A stretch of DNA of 64,000 bases from Paraspadella gotoi. Lineage: Eukaryota; Chaetognatha. Under the pieces are notes generated by a model. The model searched no databases and was not told where the DNA came from. It worked only from the letters and a program-made list of their open reading frames with translations. Each line of letters begins with the position of its first letter. Position 1 is the first letter of the stretch. The DNA is taken from contig CM119264.1 of NCBI GenBank assembly GCA_051294375.1, positions 9,236,764 through 9,300,763 of the forward strand. The letters are read 5' to 3'. Of this stretch, positions 13,087 to 28,371 are shown in pieces. The position numbers were made by a program, and so were the translations under genes.

Positions 13087-13420
13087 TAGCTTCATGAACG
13101 TCGTCTCTCTCTCTCTCTCTCTCTCTCTCTTCTTCGTCTCTCGTCTCTCTTCTCGTCTCTTCTCTCTTCTCTTCTCTCTCTCTCTCTTCTCTCTCTCTCC
13201 TCTTCGTGGTTCTCTCTCTCTCTCTCACGACAGGAACGAACGAAAGGAAGAAGTATATGAAGGATAAGAACGGAACGACACGAACGAAAACGAAGAACGA
13301 ACAACGGAACGAACGATACGACAATACGAAACGATAGAAACGGAAACGACAAACGAACAAACGCGAACGAACGAAGAAAACGAACGAACGAAACACGAAA
13401 CGATAACGACACGATACGAT
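13087..13420. repeat. (CT)n followed by degenerate (CGAA)n
   Basis: CT array with CGT interruptions at about 13105-13230, then CGAAC-type repeats to about 13420. Its partner in the other arm is 19087-19330, where (CGTT)n runs into an N gap. Confidence 0.85.
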
Positions 13421-14679
13421 CAAGGTAAAACTGGAGGGAAAAAATCACGCTTTACCTTTCAAGGTCATCGCGAGCCTCGGTTACGACGTGAGTAAATCCC
13501 AACGAATATTGGGATCTCCAGTTTTTTTTTTTCACTCTGGAGTCACACGGAATCCACCCAACTCCTTCCCTCAATCCATCTCATGTGTCATCTCTCGCGC
13601 TCATTTTTCTATATTTGCGTCCTTCGGTCGGCTGTTGAGTGGGTTTGTTCTTCTGATCTGTCCTGTCTTGTTCTGTCGTGTCTGTCGTCTGTGCTGTCCT
13701 GTCTGTCCCACCTATATCTCAAAAGCTTTATTTGAGTCGATAATTCTGCATATTAGTATTTATTATATCGCTTTTAAATTGAGGTTTCGCTGATCAGATA
13801 ATTGTCATTTTTGTTTAAATTTTAGTTTACTAGGAGGAGGTATAATTAAAAAAATGCGTGTGGTTATGAAAATTTTTTTGTAACTTTTATCGAATTACGT
13901 GACCACGGTTTAAATGTAGTCACGAGATCCGATCATGTTTTTGCGTCTAGTACTGGATGCTTTAGCAAAAACTTAACATGTAACGTGATAAAATTCAACC
14001 TTTAGACGCTTTGTTCTGCAATATGTTATTCAATTATTAATTAATCAAAGTATCCCCTGGAAAAAATACTACGTACATGAGAAAGGGTCGCCAAAAACAC
14101 ATTTGGAATTTCTTTTCTGGTTTTTCCTTCTGACTCGTCCTCGATAAATCCTCCTTTTTCAACTTTTCACTTTTGAATAAAAGACGCAGGCCTCCCTTTA
14201 CAAAAACTTGGGTTTCCGTTTTTCTTCGATTCAAATGAATTTTGATTTTCCTTAAATTTGGGACCATCCTTTAGGGTATTCGTTGTGTAATCGCTTCCTT
14301 TGGCTGATCAAAAAATTTCTTTTCTTTTTCTTACATTTAAGTGATATTCACTATCCAAGTGCCAATCCACGTAATGTCAAAAACCTCTGTACTACCCAGG
14401 CATTCTCATTTTCTTTCTGTCACTAAAGGAAAAACTCAATTCCCACTGGACCCACCAAAAAGTCACTTCGCCGGACCTCCTCCGGTCCCGCCCCTCGACG
14501 CGCGATTTTCATCAATCACCCCCACCATCGAACCCCCCTCTCCCCTTAATTTTTTTCCTGCACTTTCCATTTTTTGATTTTTTCGTCCTAGTTCTCCTCA
14601 TCTTCTCTCGCTAAATGCTCGTTTCCAAACCGAAGGCAGACATCCCCACGGAGCCCTCGGAGGGCCGTCCCTTGGCGCG

Positions 14680-15645
14680 GAGAGAGAGATGAGGAGAGAG
14701 AGGAGGAGAGATGAGACGAGATATAGATAGAGAGAGAGAGGAGAAGGAGTAGAGATTAGGGAGAGAGAGGCGAGGCATTGTGAAGAGGAAGTGAGAGAGA
14801 AAGTGACTGAGAGGAGAGGCGGAGAGTTGGAGAGAGATTGAAGGATCGGGAGGGAGAAGAAAAAGAGAGAGACGGAGAGAGAGGGGGAAGAGGAGAGAAA
14901 GGGAGAGGAAAGAGAGAGAGAGAGAATTTAAAAGGAGAGACCAGAAAGAGCGAGAGGATAAAGAGAGAGGGGAGAAGAAATAGAGGAGAGGGAAGAAGAG
15001 AAAAGAGAGGAGAACAGTACTTCTAGAGGTCGGAATGCCGCTTGGGTGAAGTCCGTACAGAAGAGGACAGCGTCAAGCGAAGATTGCTGGACGAGCATCC
15101 GCTCTGCTCCGCTGGCGGCTAGACGAAGAAAAAAAGAGATGGAGGAGAATGAGAGAGAGACAAATATTAATAGCCGGAAGAGTAATCTACGGCTCGAGAG
15201 AGGGTGAGAGAGAAGAGGGGAAAGGAGAAAGAGAGGCTGACAGCATGACGATCGTAGCCGGCTCTCACTAAAAGAAGCGGAGAGAGGGAGAGAGAGACTG
15301 AGAGAAGAACATCCAAAAGAAGAAAGAAAAAAAAAGAAAGCCCAACCTACGAAAGAAAAAAAAGAAAAAAAAAAAAAAAAAAAAAAAAAATAAAAAAAAG
15401 AGAAAGGAAAAAAAAAAGAAAAGATAAGAAAAATATGAAAAGATAATCGAGAAAGAAAAAGGAAAGAATAAGAAGGATAAAAAAAAAAAAGAAGAAAAAA
15501 AAAGAAAAAAAAAAAAGATAAGAAGGATTACATGAAAGAAAGAAAGAAGAAGAATCGAATAGCGAAATAAAAAAAGGAGAGCACGGGAAAAAGAGGAAAA
15601 AAAAAGAAAAAAAAAACAAAAAAAAAAAAAAAAAAAAAAAGAAAG

Positions 15646-15742
<97 letters not shown>

Positions 15743-16060
15743 AAGAAAAAAAAAAAAAAAAAAAAAAAGGGAAGAAAAGATTTAAGGATTATCAAATAAC
15801 GACAGCACAAAGAACACCGAAAGAAAGAAAAACACAAAAAACAGAAAGAAAGAAGAAAGAAAAAAATAAGAAAAAGAAAGAAAGAGAAGGAAAGAGAAAG
15901 AAGAAGACCAAGGATAGAAAGAACGAAAGAAGAAAGAAAGAAAAAGAATAGAAAAGAGAAAGAGAGAAAGGAAAGAAGAAAGAAAGAAAGCAACCCCGAA
16001 AGAAAGAAAGAAAAGGAAAGCAAAGACAAATAGAAATTAAGAAAGTAAAAGAAAGAAGGA

Positions 16061-16092
<32 letters not shown>

Positions 16093-16175
16093 CAAAGGAA
16101 AGAACAGAAAGAAAGAAATGAAAAAAGAAAGAGAGGAAAACCTGAACTAAAATCGAAAGAAGAAGACCATATTTA
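14680..16175 (+). repeat. 1.5 kb homopurine tract
   Basis: The plus strand is almost all A and G: GA-rich at 14680-15010 and 15180-15300, A-rich with GAAA at 15310-16140, and a nearly pure poly-A run of about 150 bases at 15610-15768. The only substantial mixed-sequence interruptions are short, near 15020-15120. Confidence 0.9.
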
Positions 16176-16185
16176 AAAAACAGAA

Positions 16186-17042
16186 AATGTTCGGATATTG
16201 AGCAGGGGACATCAAGTTTGTTGCCGGCAATTGACGTCAAAGGGACCAGCGTGTCCTCGCCCAGATGTCAAAAAAATTTTGGTTCTGGCGTCATGAGAAT
16301 TATTTTTAGTAAATTTTCACCTTCGTCACTTCAAACGTTCTGACGCTATTTCGAGGATATATGCGTTATAATTGGATCGTGCAGGCGAAACCAGCAATCC
16401 TTTCAGCTTTAAAATCTTTTTATCAAAACTAAAAGCAAGATCCTTCCGTGATTTCAGAATTTTATCCAAGCTCTCAACAGAGATAATCATATTTCCTACG
16501 TCGCGATAGACGCAGATCTGGTCAAGATCATTTTCTTCAGATCGGTCATAAACGATTCATCCCCCAACTTCTTCCTTCACCCCCCCGCCCATTCCTCCTC
16601 ATAATGACTCTATCAGTTCGTTCAAATCTACCTTGCGTCCCTCGTCCAGACTCCAGCAGAGACTCAACCACCACGAGGGAGTGGGGGATGAATCGTTTAT
16701 GACCGATTGAAGAAAAGATCTTGACAGATCTGCGTCTATCGCGATCGTAGGAAATGATATCTCTGTTGAGCGAGCTTGGATAAAATCTGAAATCACGGAA
16801 GGATCTTGGCTTTAGTTTTGATAAAAGATTTTAAAGCTGAAAGGATTGCTGGTTCGCCTGCACGATCCAATTATAACGCATAATCTCGAAATAGCGTCAG
16901 AACGTTGAAGTGACGAAGGTAAAATTTACTAAATAATAATTCTCGCCAGAACCAAAATTTTTTGACATCTGGCGACGAAGCTGTCCTTTGACGTCATTGC
17001 CGGCACAAACTTGGATTCCCTGCTCAATATCCGAACATTTTC
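16186..17042. repeat. inner palindrome
   Basis: Arms of about 360-380 bp (16186-16568 and 16680-17042) are reverse complements apart from small indels, around a ~110 bp loop. Examples are AAAATGTTCGGATATTGAGC near the left end and its complement just before the gap. Confidence 0.9.
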
Positions 17043-17924
17043 NNNNNNNNNNNNNNNNNNNNNNNNNNNNNNNNNNNNNNNNNNNNNNNNNNNNNNNNNN
17101 NNNNNNNNNNNNNNNNNNNNNNNNNNNNNNNNNNNNNNNNNNNNNNNNNNNNNNNNNNNNNNNNNNNNNNNNNNNNNNNNNNNNNNNNNNNNNNNNNNNN
17201 NNNNNNNNNNNNNNNNNNNNNNNNNNNNNNNNNNNNNNNNNNNNNNNNNNNNNNNNNNNNNNNNNNNNNNNNNNNNNNNNNNNNNNNNNNNNNNNNNNNN
17301 NNNNNNNNNNNNNNNNNNNNNNNNNNNNNNNNNNNNNNNNNNNNNNNNNNNNNNNNNNNNNNNNNNNNNNNNNNNNNNNNNNNNNNNNNNNNNNNNNNNN
17401 NNNNNNNNNNNNNNNNNNNNNNNNNNNNNNNNNNNNNNNNNNNNNNNNNNNNNNNNNNNNNNNNNNNNNNNNNNNNNNNNNNNNNNNNNNNNNNNNNNNN
17501 NNNNNNNNNNNNNNNNNNNNNNNNNNNNNNNNNNNNNNNNNNNNNNNNNNNNNNNNNNNNNNNNNNNNNNNNNNNNNNNNNNNNNNNNNNNNNNNNNNNN
17601 NNNNNNNNNNNNNNNNNNNNNNNNNNNNNNNNNNNNNNNNNNNNNNNNNNNNNNNNNNNNNNNNNNNNNNNNNNNNNNNNNNNNNNNNNNNNNNNNNNNN
17701 NNNNNNNNNNNNNNNNNNNNNNNNNNNNNNNNNNNNNNNNNNNNNNNNNNNNNNNNNNNNNNNNNNNNNNNNNNNNNNNNNNNNNNNNNNNNNNNNNNNN
17801 NNNNNNNNNNNNNNNNNNNNNNNNNNNNNNNNNNNNNNNNNNNNNNNNNNNNNNNNNNNNNNNNNNNNNNNNNNNNNNNNNNNNNNNNNNNNNNNNNNNN
17901 NNNNNNNNNNNNNNNNNNNNNNNN
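17043..17924. other. assembly gap, 882 N
   Basis: The only gap with an estimated size. By palindrome symmetry it sits where the mirror of the 14680-16175 homopurine tract should be. Confidence 0.98.
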
Positions 17925-17955
<31 letters not shown>

Positions 17956-18833
17956 CAAGGACGCCCTCCGGAGGCTCTGGATGTCTGCCTCGGTTTCGGA
18001 AACGAGCATTTAGCGCCAGAGAAGATGAGGTGAATGAGGACGAATAAATGGAAAGTGCAGGGAATTAAGGGGAGAGTCGATGTGGGGTGATTGATGAAAA
18101 TCGGCGTCAGAGCGGGACGGAGGAGTCGGGAGTGACTTTTGTGGTCCAGTGGGGAATTGAGTTTTCCTTTAGTGGACAGAAAGAATGAGAATGCTGGGTA
18201 GTACAAGAGGGTTTTGACATAGTGGATGGCGCTTGGGATAGTGAATACACTTAAATGTATAAGAAAAAGAATAGAGAATTTATATCTAGGCCAAAGGATA
18301 GCGATTACAATTCGAATACCTAAAGGAGGTGCCCAATTAAGGAAAATCAAAATTCATGAATCGAGGAACGGAAACCCAAGTTTGTAAAGGGAGGCCTGCG
18401 TCTTTTATTCAAAGTGAAAAGTTGAAAAGTGAGAATTATGAGGACGAGTAGAAGGAAAACAAGAAAAAGAAAAATCCAATGTGTTGCGACTTTCTCATTA
18501 CGTATATTTTTCCAGGGGATAATTTGATTATTAATAATGAAATACATTTGCAACAAGCGTCTAATGGTTGATCACTTACATGTTAAGTTTTTGCTAAAGC
18601 AATCCAGTACTACGCAAAACAATGATCGGATCTCGTGACTCTATTTAACCGTGGTCACGTAATTCGATAAGTACAAAATAATTTTCATAACACGCATTTT
18701 AATATACCTCTCCTAGTAACTAAATTTAAACAAAAATGAAATTATCTGATCAGGCAACCTCAATTTTAAAGGATATAAAAATATACTAATGATGCAGAAT
18801 TATCGAACTCAAATAAGCTTTTGAGATATAGGT

Positions 18834-18835
18834 GG

Positions 18836-18881
<46 letters not shown>

Positions 18882-18882
18882 A
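18834..18882. repeat. (GACA)n microsatellite
   Basis: About twelve GACA units; the partner in the left arm is the degenerate TGTC region near 13660-13705. Confidence 0.9.
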
Positions 18883-19122
18883 CAAACCACCAACCGACCG
18901 AAGGACGCAAATAAGAAAAATGAGCGCGAGAGATACTGAGATGGAGTGAGGGAAGGAGTTGGGTGGATCCTGTGTGACTCAGAGTGAAACTGGAGATCCC
19001 AAATCCGTTGGGATTTACTCACGTCGTAACAGCTCGCGATGACCTTGAAGAGTAAAGCGTGACTTTTTCCCTCCAGTTTTACTTGATCGTTCGTTCGTTC
19101 GTTCGTTCGTTCGTTCGTTCGT

Positions 19123-19147
19123 NNNNNNNNNNNNNNNNNNNNNNNNN
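19123..19147. other. assembly gap, 25 N
   Basis: Follows a (CGTT)n array, which probably stopped the assembly. Confidence 0.98.
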
Positions 19148-19295
19148 TGCTCTCCATCTCTATCGTCTCCCTGCGCGTGATCTCCTCATCTCTCATTGTC
19201 TCTCTCTCTCATACTCCACAGAAGGAACGAACGAAGGAATGAAGGAATGAAGGAACGAAGGAACAAACGAACGAACGAACGAACGAACGCAACGA

Positions 19296-19329
<34 letters not shown>

Positions 19330-19554
19330 GACGTTCATGAAGCTAATAAGTTGCACGCAACTGACAACCTTGGGCTTATTTCCTCACCAAAGCTCATAAT
19401 CTTTTCAACTTGAGAGCAACCTGCTTTTTTTTCTGTCGCATTTTGCTTTTATGTTTTTCGTTTATTTTTTAAGATGCGTCGAAGCATCTCTAAAAGGAAA
19501 TTATTTCATCCTGCAACAAGTGTAAATCACTCTGTCGATTTGTTTTTTTTATAT

Positions 19555-21792
19555 GACACAATGAAAAATAACGTGGCGTTACTGTTCTCGTGCTGATTTT
19601 TCCCTTTAAAAATTATTTCTGAGCCAAATTAATTATTATTACTTTGGTATATGTGCGATATACACTACTGGACATTACTGTGTCTGACTTAACCCTTGAC
19701 CATCAACAAAAAAGCTAACTAGATCAAAAATAGTAAAAAAGATGAAGCAATATAGCTCGAAACGCTTACAAAATTTTAGACCATTGCTTTTATAAATGCA
19801 AAAAAAAAATTAATATTATTAAAAAAATTTTAACGATAACTTAATAGTTAACCGAAACCAAGATGAATATTTTACCCATCATTTCCTCAATTTGATATGA
19901 ATCATATGTTTGTAATTAGTCAATTAATGCTAAATAACAATATGCACAATTCATTTTCAATTTTTTTTATGAATGGGAAGTTTTTACTGCTTACTCCCCT
20001 TGTGTTTAATTATCTAATATATTTTAGAGGTATTTCCAAAAACCTTAATATTAATTACTATATTTTTCACTTTTTTTCAATTCTTTCAAAACAAAACAAC
20101 ATCATAAAAACATTTTAAATTTAATAAAAAAAAATTGATTGAATGATTTTGAAAAAAATATTTTGAAACTTGAGAATAATGGATTTTCGAGTTAGGAAAA
20201 AAATTTTGCAATTCTAAAAATCAGCCTCTAGCCTTTCGATTTTCTAGAGGCTGATTTTTTTTATTTTTTTTGATATTTTGATTTTCTATGCAAAACCATT
20301 ATTTCTCAATGAGTATAGGTAGGAGGAAATTTTTTCCAACAATTTGAAAAAATTTCGCTTTTTTAATTAGGCTTTTTTGGGGAAATAAATAAATCAATTA
20401 ATTATACAATGGTACATCTGAAAGTGATATGTCTCTTAAATGAACAAAAAATTTTCTTCAAGTGTTTATTTTAAAATTTAAGTATTGTATCTAATGAGAA
20501 ATAAGTAAGATACTCCCGCTTTGCCAAAATTTTTATTTACAAAGATTTGTCTGCGCGTAGTTTTAAAAAAAGGTTATTTATTAAAATAACTTTTGAAAGA
20601 AAAGAGCTAGCAAGATGGGGTGGTATCAAATTAAAGCCCTTAATCATGGGACACCTTTCTAAAAAAGTTTTATTAAATTAAATCCATAAATCTTTACACA
20701 GCTTTTGTTTAAATCAGAGTTAAAATTATAACAGTTTTTTTGCTTTAAAAAATTTTTAATGAAGGCATATGAAATTTTTTATTTTTCTTTTGTAATTTAA
20801 AAAAGGCAAAGACTGAATTACATTTTGATTATTATTAAATTTTCTTTATTCCATAAAAACTGCTTATATTTTTAAGGTAAAGTAAAAAACAAGCAAAAAA
20901 TTTTATATTGTAGTTTGATAAAATGTCTTTTTAAATATCAAAAACTGATAAATACAAAAATGTTTTCAGCTTATATAAACAGGTCTGGACATCTACCTTC
21001 TTGTCTGTGAAAAAAAATCGGCATTTTTTATTATCTTTAACTGCAAACAAAAGCTTGACACACTGCTTGTTTATCATATAAAGTTTTAAAAATTAATAGC
21101 TGGCAATATATTTGACAAAGCAAGACATCATTGTGTTAAATTGTATTGATAATTTTCTTTTAAATATAGCAAGGAATTTAATTCTATTATTTATCATCCA
21201 TTTAATTAAGAAAAAAATATTTCTCGTATAATAGCCCATTTAGAAAGGGTTCATTGACTGACTTAATGATCGAATTTTTTAGATATCTTTACTGCCCCCA
21301 TTTCACAAGATATAAAAGGTCATGGTTATTCATGTCAGTAAGTCCAGATTATCTGTACCCTTTATACAGACCTGCATTCTGAATTTTCTTTTTCCCTTTC
21401 AAATGTATTAAATAAAAAAAATTATTTGAGAGAACAATCGGCGCGGAGGATGCAATTGGTAAGCCTTAGTTACGCCACTTCCCGATCGAATTTTAAATGA
21501 GGTTTTTTTTCCATCTATTTGAGACATAACACTAACTATTGTTACTATTATTTTTTTAATCTTTTTTTTATTACAATTCTAGGAATAAAATGAATAAGTA
21601 ACTTTTTAAAAATTTATCACTTTCACCCTATATTCAGTCAATCTAAAAAACAAAAAAGATTTTGCATTGATATTTTGCGATATGGACATATGAAACTATA
21701 ACGTTTCAAAAATAAAAAGAAATATAATAATATTGAAGCGTCAATTTTTTTTATGCACGGAACAGTAACGTTACGCCAATTTTTCATTTGTC
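19555..21792. mobile_element. 2.24 kb AT-rich DNA transposon with terminal inverted repeats
   Basis: The left end GACACAATGAAAAATAACG (19555 on) and the reverse complement of the right end (21755-21792) match over about 38 bp with small differences. Both include GTTACTGTTC and GTGC. The element is flanked by ATAT on each side (19551-19554, 21793-21796), and the opposite palindrome arm lacks it. The interior is very AT-rich and has no open frame longer than about 75 codons, so it is non-autonomous. The superfamily is not assigned. Confidence 0.75.
20165..20320. repeat. long hairpin inside the TIR element
   Basis: A perfect 16-bp stem (20216-20231 and 20244-20259, core ATCAGCCTCTAG) encloses a 12-base loop. 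It is extended outward by a second matching block, TGAGAATAATGG near 20171 against CCATTATTTCTCA near 20297. Confidence 0.85.
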
Positions 21793-22683
21793 ATATCTAA
21801 TTTTGTATCTAATTTTAGTTTGGCAGTATTCGTCACCGCATCGTTTTTTTTTCAACTCTCTCTTTCAAAAAAGTTTAAAAATTCAAAATTGAGGAGTTTT
21901 TCCCCCTTGTATAAAGTTCTTTCAGAGCCGACAGAAAAGGGAAGAAAGAAGGAAAGAAAGAAAAGAAAAAGAAGAGAAACCTATAACGTTTTTCGCGAGA
22001 CTTTTTCTATAGAAAAGAAAAACAGAAAAAAAAAGGTCAAAGAGAGAGAAGGACATGAGCGCAAATCGAAGAAGATACTGCAGCTAAGAATGCAATTCAA
22101 ACAACTATCAATCAACTATCAATCAACTATCAATCAACTATCAATCAACTATCAATCAGCAAAGAAAAATTTCCCAAAAAAATTAATGACTTGTGATGAC
22201 ATTCTAAAAAAATTTTTCATTTTTCTTGATAGTAAAGAACGACAAAAGCGCGAATAGATATTAAAACAAAATAAAATAATAATAAACACTAAAACTAATA
22301 TGAAAGATTATATTCTTTATATTCTATTAAACTATAATTTTGGAACCCCCCCCCCAAAAAAAAAAAAAACGAAGGACTAGAAGCTCCAGCCGTCGCCGAT
22401 TCAGCATCGAGAGTCGAGACATACAGTAAAGAATCCCGCGGGATTTGGAGAAAAGGAAAAGAAAAGGATAAAGAAGAAAAAAAGGAAGAAAAAAGGGGAA
22501 GCTCGAGTCGGGACAGTGGACTAATTTGGATATATGAAGCCATTTTTCACGGAGGGGAGACCTCGGTTGGCGGTTAATCAGCTCTCAGGTGCTTTGGTGC
22601 CAAATGCAATAAATCATCATATTCCTGCTGCCTCAGTTTGTTTTGAAAGTGGGAGAGAGAGAGGGCGTTGGGGTTGAAGGGAG

Positions 22684-22684
<1 letters not shown>

Positions 22685-22733
<49 letters not shown>

Positions 22734-22946
22734 AAATTTAGATTGATGGAAGATATATAATCCGTAAGGAAAGAAGTTTCCTTGTCTTGACATTCTCAGT
22801 TGAAACGACGCTTTTTTTCTCTTCCCTTTCTTCACATCTATTCTTTTTTTTTTCACATCGGCCTAACAACTGACAACTAAATTTAAAAAAAAAACAATTA
22901 CTCAAGAAAAACAAATATTAAATTTTATTATTTTCGGCAATGTGAG

Positions 22947-23020
<74 letters not shown>
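22685..23020. repeat. two (GA)n arrays in the right arm
   Basis: Pure GA at about 22688-22732 and 22953-23020. Their left-arm partners are interrupted CT tracts near 8945-9025 and 8640-8715. Confidence 0.9.
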
Positions 23021-23022
<2 letters not shown>

Positions 23023-23586
23023 TTATTCTGCCCTATTGAATTGGTGACATCCATTCCTTAAGGCTTCACCATCCTTTGTTTTTGCATATCTCTCCAGAGA
23101 AAAGATTTAAAGGTCTCAACCTTTGAATACTTAAACACATATTTTTCTTTGACTTTTTGCTTTCTTCATAAATTTTCATCAATCAAATATTCAAATAAAA
23201 ACAAATTTAAAATAAAAAGAAACAAAATGTTGAAACATAAACAAGAAATATAAAAGAAGTTAGGAGAAAAAGTGTGAAAGAGAATAATCCAGAATACAGA
23301 GAAAGAGTCGTTTGTTCAAGAACAAAAGAGCAAGAAGTGAAAAACGAATCAAAGGAAGTGAGACGAAGTCGTAAATCAAAGCAAGAAAAAAAAGAGAAAA
23401 GAAAAAAGTGATTCTATTGATAGGCAGCCGAGTAAGATGATGGGAGGAATGAAACACAGAAACAAGAAAATAGGAAAGAGAAGGAAAAGAAAAAACGAAA
23501 AAAAAAATTGAGTGATATAAATATTTAAAGGAAACTAAGAAAAAAACATGAGAGAGAAAAAAGAAAGAAATGAAGAAAGAAAAAAA

Positions 23587-23673
<87 letters not shown>

Positions 23674-23675
23674 AG
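23587..23675. repeat. (AAAT)n microsatellite
   Basis: About 22 tandem AAAT units. Confidence 0.95.
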
Positions 23676-23770
23676 AAATAAAGAAAAAAAGAAAGAAAAC
23701 AAAATATAAAAATAGAAAAAAACAGAGAAGAAAAGAAAGAAAATGAGGGAAAAGAAAGTGGACAGAAAAA

Positions 23771-23775
23771 GAAAA

Positions 23776-23859
<84 letters not shown>

Positions 23860-23863
23860 ACGA

Positions 23864-23894
<31 letters not shown>

Positions 23895-23895
23895 T
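23771..23895. repeat. (GAAA)n microsatellite
   Basis: About 30 tandem GAAA units with one C substitution. Confidence 0.95.
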
Positions 23896-24095
23896 GAGAG
23901 AATAAAATGATGAGTTCGAACCCGGATGACTCGAGGTCACCCAATCCATGGGAGTCGAGTTGATATCTCTGGCAGCATCGCGCAGCAAACGTAATCACGA
24001 AGTTCCACTTCTGCAGCAAATCTTTGCTCGCGCACCCGCTGCACCCGCATCCCGCACATCCCTTCTTTATAGTGACCTTCACTACCATTTCTTCA
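23896..24095 (-). mobile_element. possible tRNA-derived SINE
   Basis: The minus strand has GGGTTCGAACTC (23912-23923), a near-perfect RNA polymerase III B box. It is preceded by a plausible variable-arm segment and followed by the (CTTT)n array as a simple tail. The A box is not clear. A cysteine-rich open frame begins at 24088 on the same strand, but I take it as fortuitous. Confidence 0.4.
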
Positions 24096-24359
24096 AGTTA
24101 AACTGCTAACAAAATTGGGGAGTATAGAATAATTTAGTAGTAAAGTATTATAATATTCGTATCATAAGATTACAAGGCAGTGCCTAGTAGTGCCTAGTAG
24201 GCACTAAATTCGCTACGATTCTACTCCCCTTGCCGCCCCCCCCCAACCTCGCCGCCCTACCCTCGACAAACCTATTCGGTTTAGAAAGTTGCAAGAGACG
24301 AGGCCGAATTCAAAATCAAACACGTCTCAGGTGACCGTGAGGGCAAGTTAGGCATAGAA

Positions 24360-24361
24360 TG

Positions 24362-24437
<76 letters not shown>

Positions 24438-24469
24438 CAGACAGACATACTAACACAAAGAAAGAAGAA

Positions 24470-24501
<32 letters not shown>

Positions 24502-24560
24502 ATAAAAAAAAAGAAAGAACGAAAGAAAAGAATGGAAGAAAAGAAAGAGAGAGAGAAGAG
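24360..24560. repeat. (GA)n and (GAAA)n arrays
   Basis: GA at 24361-24434, short GACA, then GAAA to about 24500 and degenerate purine sequence beyond. Confidence 0.9.
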
Positions 24561-26590
<2,030 letters not shown>

Positions 26591-26591
26591 T

Positions 26592-26819
26592 TTGCCATCA
26601 GATGTTTTCCTTCCCTCGATTTATTCTTTTTTTCACAATATTTTTGTCTTTTTTGTTTTGTCGCCTTTTCGGCTCAGCCAGGCGTTATTTCGAGACGCTC
26701 AGCCAGGCGTCCAGGAGGTGTTCAGTCAGGCGAAAACGAGACTTCGCTTGGCCGAATTTCGGCGAGAGCTCACCTTATTCCTCTCGGATCGAATCACCGA
26801 GAAATCACCGAATCGCTAA
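26592..26819 (+). CDS. doubtful 75-codon ORF
   Basis: The frame has a hydrophobic N-terminal stretch, then a charged, coil-like segment containing the residues SQAKTRLRLAEFRREL (about 46-61) and a stop. A TTTTCGGCTCAG acceptor-like site precedes the charged part, near 26680. The overlapping frame at 26602-26970 also starts with a signal-peptide-like stretch, and one of the two must be spurious. I recognise no family, and a chance ORF is at least as likely. Confidence 0.2.
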   Translation: MPSDVFLPSIYSFFHNIFVFFVLSPFRLSQALFRDAQPGVQEVFSQAKTRLRLAEFRRELTLFLSDRITEKSPNR

Positions 26820-26864
26820 ATCTTTGGACCTCGTATTCAAAGGATTTCGTTCCACCCCCCCTCT

Positions 26865-26865
<1 letters not shown>

Positions 26866-26924
<59 letters not shown>

Positions 26925-26960
26925 CTCCTCTCTCTCACATGTTCTCTCTCTCTCTTTCCT
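26866..26960. repeat. (CT)n microsatellite, interrupted
   Basis: CT array with a few T insertions. Confidence 0.9.
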
Positions 26961-27535
26961 AAGAAAATGATGTTTTAATTGGAGCCCGTTACCATAAAAT
27001 CTTCGCCAAGTGACCCTGAGCGGAAAGACTTCCCGACCTTCTCATTTCCCAACTCCCACTTCTTCTTTCCCATCTCCCGTTTCTCGTCTCTCATCTCCCA
27101 TCTCCCTATTTCTTCATTTTCCCTCATCCATACGACCTCATGATTTTTTTTAAAATTCATTCTGATTTGGACCTTCGACGAAGGCATCGAACTGAAAAAT
27201 ATTTCTTTCGACCTTATTTAAAAAAAAAAAACGGGGGGAAAAAACGAGTAAAAAGCTCAAAAAATATTTTTATGTCGCGTCATATCTACGTATTCTTTAT
27301 AATGATGACCCTGGCTTTAGTCTTTAAAAAAGTTTTCAAATTTTAAATGGCTAAAGGAATAGAAAAAAAAAAGAAAGAAACAAGAAGAAAGCAAGACGGA
27401 TGAAGGATGGAATGAAACTGTTAAAAAAAAAATAAAGCGAGTCGATGTCAGTAAAGAAGAGAAGGAAATACTTATTTCCCATTGGCATCTCTCATTGCCT
27501 GGAGATGATCTCGCTCTACGTGTCCTCTGCATATT

Positions 27536-28356
<821 letters not shown>

Positions 28357-28371
28357 TTTATTTACTTTATT
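28357..28371 (-). promoter_or_regulatory. two AATAAA polyadenylation signals
   Basis: AATAAA on the minus strand at 28357-28362 and 28366-28371, about 225 bases after the stop codon of the exon at 28596-28695. Confidence 0.6.

Larger units (their letters stand above)
8219..14690 (+). repeat. left arm of large imperfect palindrome
   Basis: Matches the reverse complement of 17925-23402 in three collinear pieces: 8219-9908 with 21793-23402, 12842-13800 with 18750-19554, and 13900-14690 with 17925-18740. The CT arrays in this arm (for example 8640-8715) are broken up, where the opposite arm has pure GA, so this arm looks less well polished. The arm also holds the insertion at 9909-12841. Confidence 0.9.
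17925..23402 (-). repeat. right arm of large imperfect palindrome
   Basis: Reverse-complement partner of 8219-14690. It has a 25-N gap at 19123-19147 and its own insertion at 19555-21792. Confidence 0.9.

Noticed and set aside
15268-16095. 275-codon Phe/Leu/Ser-rich minus-strand ORF
   Set aside because: Translation of the homopurine tract's complement; low complexity.
16897-18350. Long ORFs of 340-473 codons
   Set aside because: They are open only because they cross the 882-N gap.
23260-24088. Minus-strand ORFs of 187-242 codons
   Set aside because: Mostly translation of (GAAA)n and (AAAT)n arrays.
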